From assembly GCA_002964805.2 (NCBI GenBank), contig PUDQ02000058.1, positions 124,001 to 188,000 of the forward strand: a stretch of DNA of 64,000 bases, written 5' to 3'. The notes beneath the pieces are model-generated. The model had not been told where the DNA came from and searched no databases. It saw nothing but the letters and a program-made list of their open reading frames with translations. This document shows, one piece after another, positions 55,301 to 64,000 of the stretch. Each line of letters starts with the position of its first letter. The first letter of the stretch is position 1. The translations under genes and the position numbers were made by a program. This DNA comes from Trametes villosa (lineage: Eukaryota; Basidiomycota; Agaricomycetes; Polyporales; Polyporaceae).

Positions 55301-58300
55301 TCGCCACATCTTGCTCTTCGCAGAGAGATTCTGGGCATTGCCCATGATATACAGCCCCTCGCGGGCTCGAGAAAGGGCAACTGTGAAAGCGGTATTAGAC
55401 ACCACAGCACGCACGACTCGGAGGAGCCCGTCCGGGCCCGGGCTTCGAACGCACCATTCGTCCTGTTCTCAGACTAGGTAGAGTCCAGATTCGTATCAGA
55501 AGAGATGGAAGTGTACTTGGTACGAAAACATACCCTTAGGAACCCGATGTTCGCACGTCCCTTGCTGCTGTGTCCAAACGCGGTGTCGTCATCCTCTGAA
55601 CCGCCGGAGTTACGAACCAGAGAAAGAATGACAATCTAGCCAACACTCGTCAGTATACATAGTGTTCGTCGAACCCGCATATTCTGACCTTGGCTTCCTC
55701 GCCCTGGAAGTTGTCGATGGTCCGAAGGAGCACCTATGGCCGAGATAGATTCAGTAGCAACCCCGGATAGGCATACCGCGAACATCATTGCGTACCCTTC
55801 TCGAGACACGAACACGTTCGAAGACAGTGCCGGTCTGCTTGGACTCGTCACTCTCTGCCGTCCTGTCATCGAGCTCTGCCTGGTCGCGCTCGTCGATCAC
55901 GACGGCGACCTCGCTCGACAATGCTTCTCGTAGGCGAGCCAACTGCCCCAGATATGCGCAGAGGACCACTATATCGCCTTCCGCGGAATACGGCCCTTGT
56001 CTGCGACGGTTCTCGCCAAGTTCACTACGGTGATAGAGCGCGAGAGTGATGTGGATACGTACCGCAGTAGGTAGAGAACGAGGTCTTTGATCATGTCGAC
56101 CTGTTGTTTCATCCGGTGAATGTCTGTATCACATAAAATGAAGGAATTCCACATACCTCGAACTGGTTGTACTTGCTGACAGAGTCGTCTTCTCCGCCGT
56201 TCTCCTTGTGGTCGTGAGTGAAGAAGAAAACATCTTTAGCCATGCCCTGGACATGCGGATAGGTCTTGACAAGATCAAGATCTTCGAGCCTCGGGTAAAG
56301 CGTCATCCTGTGTAAGGAATCGTTAGACGACGACACCTTCCAAAGAGAATCAAAGTGACATACCTAACCAAGTCCGCGATTTCGGGTCTCATGCGGCGCT
56401 GAACGTTGATTTGCGACATCGGAAGCCCAGAAGACGATAACCGCTCCATCAGCGACATGTCGAACTTGTAGACCAGTCGCCCATGAGAATGATCCATTGA
56501 CAGGGCTAATGAAGCAAGTTAGCCTTGAGGACACACTGCGAGGAAAGAAACGCCATACAGTAGTTGTTAAGGGTGGGCCGGAGCTGGAGAGGGTCGCCGA
56601 TGAGGATGAGGTGCTGGATGCTCGGAACAAGGCTTCCTAGAACATGCGCTTCCAGGACTTGACCTGCCTCTTCGACAAGGACAACCTTGGGGCCAATACC
56701 CTGGAGGATGTGTCAGTATTTGGGGATCGCGCACGAGTGGTACGATCGTGATCCCCCAACCTTGAGCAGTGCTGTGAGCTTAGCCGCACCTATGTCGACA
56801 ACTTGAGCGGCGAATAGTGCGACCATGTAGAAAAACACTTACCGGTGGTCGTGCACCCGATGATGTCTACGTTGCGCAGAAGCTGCTTCCGGATCTATTG
56901 GGTTTTTGGTTGGTCAGAACTCGTTCGCGAACACCACCGAATGGCCGAACTGCTCATACGAACGTACCTCCGCTTGTCCCTCGACGTACTCGCGAGACGC
57001 CTGCGCGTGCTTCTCTCGGAGTCGTCCGAACTCCATGACCTGCGTCTCCTGAGCGGTGACGCGCACTTCGTCTGACCATACTTGGTGTAGGAGCTCGCGC
57101 TCCCGTATCGACATCGCCCACGCGTCGTCCTGCGCTAGGAGCTCCTCGAGTGGCCGATTTGTAGTAGGAACGGGAGGGATGTCCGCGCATCCGTATTATA
57201 ATATGCTTCAAAGAATCTTCGAATGTCCGTGAAGTCGTCAGGCTGTATGGATGCGGATGGCCCTGCCTCAGCGGGAGCACCTGTTATGGGCCCCGGAGCG
57301 CCGAGTCCCGAAGTCGCCGCAGGAGGAGATGGCGGGCTAGGATGCGTGGACTTCGAAGGGAGTGGCTCAATGTCGTAGTCGTAGTCGTCGTCCTCCTCTG
57401 CATCAAACACCGGATCAACCAGATCAGCTACAAAATCAGCGACGAGCCACTCTTCCTCGGGCAGAACGTCTACCAGCTCTTCGTCGCTGACTTCGACGTC
57501 CGGGTCCTCGGTGTTGGTCGGCGGATAGTCCTCTTCCGCTACTGCGCCAGCATTGCCGATGAGCACGGGTTTGTCGTCGGCCTCAACCGAAAGGAGCTCG
57601 AAGGGGTTAGCGGGGCGTGCAGGCTGCTGCAGCTGGACCGGCTGGCGCAATGGAGAGGGAGGCCGGCGATACAGCAGGGCCCTATGCGTGCTGTGCAAGA
57701 ACTCGATGTCCCCGCCACGGACCCAGAAGCCATATAGCGAGTCGTCGTCGGGATCCAGCGTATCGGGCTTGTTCCGACCAGCAGTGTGCCATGTGTCCTT
57801 CTCCGCCTTCTGAAGTTCGTGCAGCGCCCCAACCCACGGCGGCGAGAAAACTATGGAATCCGAGAGCGCCGGCGCTTGGAAGACCAAGTGGCGGAGGATA
57901 TCGCCCGCATCGACCGACTCCTTGAAGAAGCTCTGCATGAAGTCCTGGATCTCCTTCTCGACGTCGCGCAGCGCCCATCGGTACTTCGAGAACGCGGAGG
58001 AGAGCCGAGACCTGCCTGCGACGTTCTCCATCTGCTCCAACGAGAACTCGGCGATGCGCTCGTCCGCCGAGCGGGAACCCAGCCGCACGATCTCCTGAGT
58101 GATGTCGGCATCCAGAACGGACCGCAGCATGTGGTCGAGAGCGTGGTTAGTGAACGCGATCATGAGGATGGGGCCGGCGTTGTTCTTGATGAGGACGCGC
58201 AGCAGCTCCACGCCGGAGTAGCTCTATTGAGATGGTCAGTCCGTGCCCCAATGTTGGTGACTTACGCATATATAACGACTTACTTTGCCTGTGCCGGGCG

Positions 58301-61021
58301 GACTACGTTCACGCCGAAAAGGTCAGAAAGGCCGCACTTCGACTATAAGGAGGTCATATAACGCACCCTTGTATCAAACTGACCTCTCGGGTGAGAGCGT
58401 CGACGATGGCGTCCGCTTGCGAAGGATCCAGCGGACTACTGCGTCTGAGCAAATCGCGAGCAGTCTCAATGGACTCCGCATCGTTGACGACCAGCTTCAG
58501 ATCATCTACGCCAGCCTCCTGCGGGAAGAGCGACGCGAGCTGGAAGGAGAAGCCGGGAAGTGTCGCGTACGCGGGTGGCGAGATCTGCAGTGTCCGGTAG
58601 AACTCGGGCGGGTGGTGAGCGAGGTACCGCGCGAAGGGGATGTTCTCCGGGTCGACTCGCAGCGCCTCCAGGAAGGGGCGGACGGACTCGAACATGACGG
58701 TGGCCTCGATCAGGAGTTTCATCCCCCGGCGCTCCGGCAGGGGCAGGCGCAGCTCCTGCAGGATGCGGAGCTCAACCTCCGGCGAGAAGAACGACACGCG
58801 GACCTCCAGCCGCTCCGACCCATGTTTGACCGACTCGGTGAGGTCCTTCGAGGAGCTCGCGATGGTGCCGAGGTGAACCTCGGTGGTCCCGTCGAGGCGG
58901 CGCCAGACCAGCGCGACCAGGCCGCCTTGCATGAGGCGCTTGCTGCTCATGCTCTCCCAGAACTGTATACGGGTCTTCGCCTGGCCCGCGCGCGCTCGGC
59001 CCGGAGGAGTGTCCATGGTGACGCCCGCCGTGAGGCCGCGCTGTGTCGGCGTAATCGTGGTGAACTCGGCGCCGGTGTAGACATTGAAGAGCACGGTGTC
59101 CTGACCGACCGCGTGTCCTCGATACTTGCCACCTTTCTTCTTTATCACCTCGTCGAGCTGCGTGTGCTTCCCCCTTTCCCTCTCCATCTGATCGGAGAGA
59201 ATCGCTTGAGCAGAGACACGGAGCGACGCGCTGCAGGAAAGGTCAGATACTGGCAATATCGAATATGTCTGTACATACGTCAACTCTTCCCGCAGCAGCC
59301 GGAACTGAATGTCTAACAACTGCTCCATCGACTCCGCCGGAAGCGGGTGAGGGGCGCCGTACATGTTCGCGGGTAGGAACGGCTGCAAAGGGGACGTCAA
59401 CTCCCCGTGGGTGGGCGCGATCTGGATGTCGCCGATGTTCACGAAGTCGTTGTCGTGTCGCGGTCCCTCGGCGCGCAGAGCCCCGGGGCCCTGGTATGCG
59501 TTGTGGAGCGCGGCCAAGACGCCCTCGTTCGCGCGTGCGAGGCCGGCATGCGCCGGGAGGAGGGCTCGATGCGGCTCATTCGCTCGTTCGATGTCTCGCT
59601 GCTTGCGGTCGACGATGGAGACGAGGCGCTCGACGAGTTCGCGCAAACGGTCGATGACGAAGCGCGATGCCTGAGCTGGAGCCTTGGTAATCGGGTCTTC
59701 GAATGTGGGAGGCGTGGCGGAAATCGCAGTGATCCAGGACTCTGTCCAGGTGCGGAGGTCCTGGACAAAAGGGCGGAGGGATGGGTGGGTTGCTACGGCG
59801 TTCTTGAAGCGGGTAATGTATCTTTGTTGTTGACATTAGTGCGTGGTATAGAGCGGGGCATCATTGTGCGCGTACTCGAAGAGGACCTGAGCGATGCACG
59901 ACAGGACTTGACTTCCTGTGAGCTCCGGTTGGTTCGACCCGAACATGGACTCCCGGAAGCTCTTGTGTTCGTTCAGAGCTTGCTCCATGCAGGACTTCAC
60001 AACGCCGTAGAAGTGATCGAAATGTTCCAAGACCAGCGAGTACAAAGAGCTGCGAACCCTTCAGAGACGGTTCTTGAATGTGAAGAAGTACTTACTTGAC
60101 GACTTTGCTTGTGATACTCTTCACAACGTACTCCGAAGACAAGTACTGTTACGAGTTGAACGAATTGAATGCATAGACTACGAAGCTAGCTCACGTACCC
60201 TCAGCAGCGGTACGTAACCTCGTTGAAAAGACAGCGTAGTCCGAGCGGTGGGTCGTATGGATATCTCACTCCAGCCCAAGATGTCGCCGATACGCAAGAG
60301 ACCGATGTCCTACAAGCCGAGTGAGTTGATGAGGTAGGCGGGTCATGCCAAGACCGCTACTCACCGTCCCAATCGATGACAAGAACAGCTTGTAACCCAG
60401 CTCGTCAATCGAGTATGCATACAAATGACCCGATATTCCCTTACCTGACCATCTTCTGGGGACTTCGGAAAGTTAACGAAAATCGCGAATAAGTAGAGAA
60501 GATGCAGGACATACCCAGCTCATATTGCCAGAGCTGGCGTTGCTGAGAAGCGTCACGAAGCCGTACACGTCGGCAGCGTACTTGAACCGGTACCCGTCTT
60601 CTAGGAAGCGATTAAGGTGGTGGCGCACCTCCGACGGCTTCATCGTAGCGACCGGGGTGTCGAAGAAACCGTCCGTTCCGGAGCCCTGGATCCTAGCAAG
60701 AGCAGCCGGAGTCAAGAACGCCGCGACGTTCTCGCTCACGGTCCCGTCTGTGGCAGGCCGAGACTGAGCAGGCTTCACTTCGTGCCTGAAGCGGCACTCC
60801 GAGCCTCTCGAGCAGAACCCTCGATCGTAGTAGAACCTGCAGATGCCGGGAGGTGCGTTGGGGACGGGGGGACGCCCGCCTGCCGGTTGACGAGGGGCAG
60901 ATTGGCCGGGAGGGGAAGGGGCGCCATCAATGTGCGCAAACGGGCAGCTAGATCCGTTTCTACAGCCACCAGGTTTAGAGTGAAAGCGGCAGGGCGGACG
61001 ATGGCTTCGCCCGCTAGCCAT
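52302..61021 (-). CDS. ZNFX1: ZNFX1/Hrr1-like SF1 helicase with CCCH, NFX1-type and RZ-type zinc fingers
   Basis: The largest gene of the window. Its relatives (S. pombe Hrr1, animal ZNFX1) act in small-RNA silencing and RNA surveillance. The start at 61021 opens with two CCCH fingers, CRFHSKPGGCRNGSSCPFAH and CRFYYDRGFCSRGSECRFRH. A helical region follows (59000-60400), then the helicase entry LDPSQADAIVDALTREVSLI and Walker A SPPGTGK (58284-58304). After an acidic insert (near 57350-57550) comes Walker B-like VEEAGQVLEAHVLGSLVPSI (near 56660), ILIGDPLQLRPTLNNY, INVQRRMRPEIADLVR, TIDNFQGEEAKIVILSLVRN and NVALSRAREGLYIMG. NFX1-type Cys/His repeats span about 55080-54000. A CPTC-containing segment lies near 53780, then a long helical tail. 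Two final exons add an RZ-type finger (HFYKCPNGHTFVIGDCGG, then CPECGEAIGG), ending at TGA 52302-52304. Using the GTCCGT donor near 52620 keeps the frame; without it the ORF would stop at 52616. Roughly 20 introns. Confidence 0.88.
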
Positions 61022-62005
61022 AGTGGAGATGGGAGGAGGGCGATGAGGGGGAGGCTGAGAGAAATGTAGCGGATAGATATACGGTATCGGAGCGCCAGAT
61101 CATCTAAAACGAGGCCGTCAAGAAGCTTGTATGAGAAGGGCGTTCTCCCGAAAAGGGGGGAAAGCGTGCGCGAAGCTGCAACACGATGCTGTTTCGCAAC
61201 GTCAGGTCCCGGAGATGAGCGACGCGGTCAGGGATCCTCACCTACGTCGCATGTAATCCACACTACCGTGGAGTATATCCACAGTGCCCATATAAACTCC
61301 TACTCATGGTTACAGCTCTCGGTATACTTTGCCTTTGGATGGTGATTGAGAAGCTTTCTCAACCACACAGTCCATGCTCTCGATGGGTTCGATGAACGCG
61401 CATGTGCGCAGGTGACGTGTGCGTAGGTGGATTCGCATTCTTCATGTCACTCGAGATTTCTTGGTAAATGCGGGGCATCGATGGCAGGGCGAGGCATCCT
61501 ACCGCAGCACACCCGAAGGAACGCTGGGAGAGTGCAGTGCCGGCCGCTCGGACCTGGACCCACCGCGCGCTCGAGATGTGGATGCGTCCAGTATATTCCA
61601 AAGAGATGTAATCCTGAGTTAAGTGGCAGACGCATCAGTTACATGGCCGTTGCAGACTAGCACGGTACTACATACCACGGGCGGCACCGACGCGTTGAGA
61701 ACCCGGGACCGGCAGGTCTGAGGTAGTACGGACGCTGGACAAAGTGACCGCCTGCAGATGCTCGTGAGCACAGTATTACCGGTAGGCAGCTCATTCCATG
61801 TGAGATTAGAGTGAATATGCGATTGAGGAAGATGAGCTGCACCCTTGTCAGGTTTAAAGACAACGGTGTAGCGGATAAAAGGCGCCCACGACAGCCGGAA
61901 GGGACAAAAGCATGTGGACAGGACCGGCAATGGAGGCGGATGCGGGGAAAGCTTGAGCACGTCCACCAAGCCTTCCTCGTCTGCAACCACGACCTCGACC
62001 ACGCT
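61022..62005. other. Divergent intergenic region
   Basis: About 1 kb between the ZNFX1-like gene (-) and the ETF alpha gene (+). No gene or RNA recognised; both promoters should lie here. Confidence 0.55.
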
Positions 62006-63165
62006 ATGCTCCGCTTACGCCCAGTCCTTGCTGCAGGCAGCCTCTCGAGGAGATATGCTACCGCCGCAGGTCCTCACGCGCTCGTCTTCCTCGAGCATCG
62101 CGCCGGAGTCATCGACTCGGGCTCCCTCTCCGCCCTCACCGCCGCTCAGCAACTCGGGGGTCAGGTTACCGGTCTCATCGTGGGTGCGCCGGACGAGGTG
62201 AAGGGCGTCGTTGAGAAGGCAAAGAAGTGAGTGCGCCGTGCTTTAGTTCAGGACTAGAGCTGTTCTGAAGCTACAAGCCAGGCTGAAGGGGCTTACGAGC
62301 GTACTGCACTCTTCGTCCGAGCAGTACGCCCACAACATCCCGGAGGTCGTCTCGCCATTGCTCGAGAAGCTCCTCTCCGATAGCACCTCTTACACGCACT
62401 TTGTCTCCGCCCACTCCTCGTCCGCGAAGTCGATCCTTCCCCGCGTAGCGGCGCGCCTCGACCTCCCCGCTGTGTCCGACATAACCTCGGTGGAGCACGA
62501 CGGCTCGTCCAACGCGACCACATTCACGCGCCCCATCTACGCCGGCAACGCCATCTCGACCGTGCGCGCTCCCGAATCCGTACGCGTCAAGTTCTTCACC
62601 GTCCGCTCGACCGCGTTCAAGGCGTCGGCTGCGGACGAGGCCGCTCAGGCAGAGGACAAGGCCCTCGATCCGGTGGAGGTGTCGGATCCCCCCACACAGC
62701 ATGTGCGCACGGACCTCACTAAGTCGGACCGCCCAGACTTGGGTTCTGCGAGCCGTGTGGTGTCGGGTGGTCGCGCGCTGAAGAATGCGGAGACTTTCAA
62801 GGCTACGCTGGAGCCCCTCGCGGACGCGCTAGGTGCGGCCATTGGCGCGTCGCGCGCGGCGGTGGACGCTGGGTATGCGGACAACTCCTTGCAGGTCGGC
62901 CAGACAGGCAAGGTCGTCGCACCCGAGCTCTACATGGCGATCGGTATCTCTGGTGCCATCCAGCATCTCGCGGGTATGAAGGACTCGAAGCTCATCGTAG
63001 CGATTAATAAGGTTGGTGTCGGTTCCGTCGTCGTCAATGCATACGCTTGACTAATGCCTGTCTGCTACTCAGGATCCCGAGGCACCTATCTTCCAGGTCG
63101 CGGACGCTGGACTTGTTGCGGACTTGTACGAGGCGGTACCTGAGTTGGTGCAGAAGCTCAAGTAG
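62006..63165 (+). CDS. ETFA: Electron transfer flavoprotein alpha subunit, mitochondrial
   Basis: ETF carries electrons from acyl-CoA and other matrix dehydrogenases to ETF-ubiquinone oxidoreductase. The start at 62006 gives a presequence ([20 protein letters not shown]). The N-terminal domain has [20 protein letters not shown] and [10 protein letters not shown]; the middle has [34 protein letters not shown] and [10 protein letters not shown]. The FAD-binding C-terminal domain shows [71 protein letters not shown] and [20 protein letters not shown]. Three exons: 62006-62226, from 62282, and after the acceptor near 63074. All expected motifs are present. Confidence 0.95.
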
Positions 63166-63220
63166 CAAGCACTGAAATGACAATATAACGAACGTACACC
63201 GCCCACGGGAGGGCAGAGGA

Positions 63221-64000
63221 CTACAGCTTGGCCACCGCGCGAGTGATGTGGCTCAAAAACAGTTGGAACACCTTCTCCCGCTCTCCCTCGGGCGTCGTCT
63301 CCCACACCCAATCCCACTGCCTGCCGATCTGCGGGCCTAGACGCATCAGGTCGTCTCCGAGCAGCCCGTTGAACTCATACATGTCCCCTGATTCGCGCGA
63401 ACCTCTCAGGACGTGGTTCGCCATTGGCAAACGAACGGCTTCGTACGCCGATAGCGCTTGTGGAATTGTGGAAAGCGTAGTACGGGCGTGGCCGAGGACT
63501 TCTGCGAGGATGAAAGCGTCCTGGGTCGTCCGTCAGCGGATCCACAACTATGAGACGCATGATCCTGTGTTAGTACCTCGATGGCTTGTCCTGCGCCGGC
63601 ACCCTGGTGCGGAGTCATGCCGTGGGCCTGCATGCCGGAGGCCTTGAGCTATCACAATCGCAAGAGACATACTGACAGTCACTTACAGCGTCGCCCATGA
63701 GTGCCACTCGTCCTCGGGTACAGAAGGGCAGCGGCCTCAACTCGACGATGGCCCACTTCGTCGGTCTCTCGATGCACTGCGCCGCAGGTCGCGTCAGCCA
63801 CCGCATTCAACTTGAGAAGCACCCAGACAAGAGCAGGTCCGACCTCTAGCATTTCCTCTACCTCCGGCTCCCACCCGGCGAAGCACTGGAGAAGCTCTTC
63901 GCGGTCGCACTCTGTTACCCATGGTTCGGGGTATGCAGACCCGTATAGGCGCGGATCCGACGCCATAGCCACCACGTTCACAATGGACTTCCGGGAGATC
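63221..64000 (-). CDS. FAD-dependent monooxygenase, salicylate-hydroxylase-like (5' part missing)
   Basis: Only the C-terminal part is in the window. The right edge encodes SIVNVVAMASDPRLYGSAYP and EELLQCFAGWEPEVEEML. Exons toward the left give ERPTKWAIVELRPLPFCTRG, RVALMGDA and AHGMTPHQGAGAGQAIE, the GD and H-x-x-x-P-x-x-G-x-G flavin-binding motif of class A monooxygenases. The C-terminus follows: DAFILAEVLG, LSAYEAVRLPMANHVLRGSR and a helical end with its stop at 63221. Fungal relatives hydroxylate aromatic acids; the substrate here is unknown. It converges on the ETF gene, which ends only 55 bp away. Confidence 0.88.

Noticed and set aside
58285..59316. Plus-strand ORF of 343 codons
   Set aside because: Lies opposite well-supported helicase exons of the ZNFX1-like gene, and its translation is compositionally biased.
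1..64000. CRISPR array, integron, bacterial operon or phage-like region
   Set aside because: No direct-repeat arrays with spacers; genes are intron-rich and monocistronic, as expected for fungal nuclear DNA.
1..64000. tRNA or rRNA genes
   Set aside because: I scanned for T-loop-like GGTTCGA sequences; the few hits fall in coding DNA and lack the rest of the tRNA pattern. No rRNA segment was recognised.

Overview
The window is nuclear DNA of a filamentous basidiomycete, most probably a wood- or litter-decaying agaricomycete (a polypore-like fungus is a guess). The grounds are GC-rich coding sequence broken by many introns of about 45-75 bp, basidiomycete-restricted families (DUF6533, DUF7727, Ser/Thr-rich single-pass membrane proteins, arrays of F-box-like genes) and a GH27 alpha-galactosidase carrying a fungal CBM1. 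Gene models were built by reading exons, splice sites and protein families by eye, so exon borders are predictions.

Layout. 0.6-11.1 kb: secreted ferritin-like Rds1 protein (+), DUF6533 membrane protein (-), Ap4A phosphorylase (-), DUF7727 membrane protein (-), single-pass surface protein (-). 11.7-18.0 kb: a large basidiomycete protein whose last exons encode a HicA-like domain (+); a ~0.7 kb tandem duplication of just those exons, which leaves a free-standing ~90-residue HicA-like ORF; then a Gyp1/TBC1D22-type Rab GAP (+). 18.3-30.4 kb: Nup50/Nup2-like nucleoporin (-) divergent from an Mga2/Spt23-like membrane-tethered regulator (+), a Rec114-like meiotic protein (-), and a PA-TM-RING ubiquitin ligase (+). 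31.4-37.0 kb: an Hsp9/Hsp12 gene with stress-type promoter motifs, then an F-box-like array (one 5'-truncated pseudogene and two intact genes) with a relic of a ZNFX1-type helicase exon between the intact genes.

37.3-51.0 kb: class III aminotransferase of the GABA type (-), a possible relic of a mitochondrial protein gene, secreted class 3 lipase (-), three tandem short-chain dehydrogenases (+), a second Hsp9/Hsp12 gene (+), and the CBM1-GH27 alpha-galactosidase (-). 51.7-64 kb: a U6 snRNA gene, one very long ZNFX1/Hrr1-like CCCH/SF1 helicase/NFX1-finger/RZ-finger gene (-), ETF alpha subunit (+), and the 3' part of a FAD monooxygenase that runs off the right edge (-).

Most loci are single-copy housekeeping or stress genes. 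The accessory parts are the F-box array with its relics, the SDR array, and the duplicated HicA-like exon block, which is the most unusual object here: its coding exons differ mainly at synonymous sites, so it appears to have stayed under selection.
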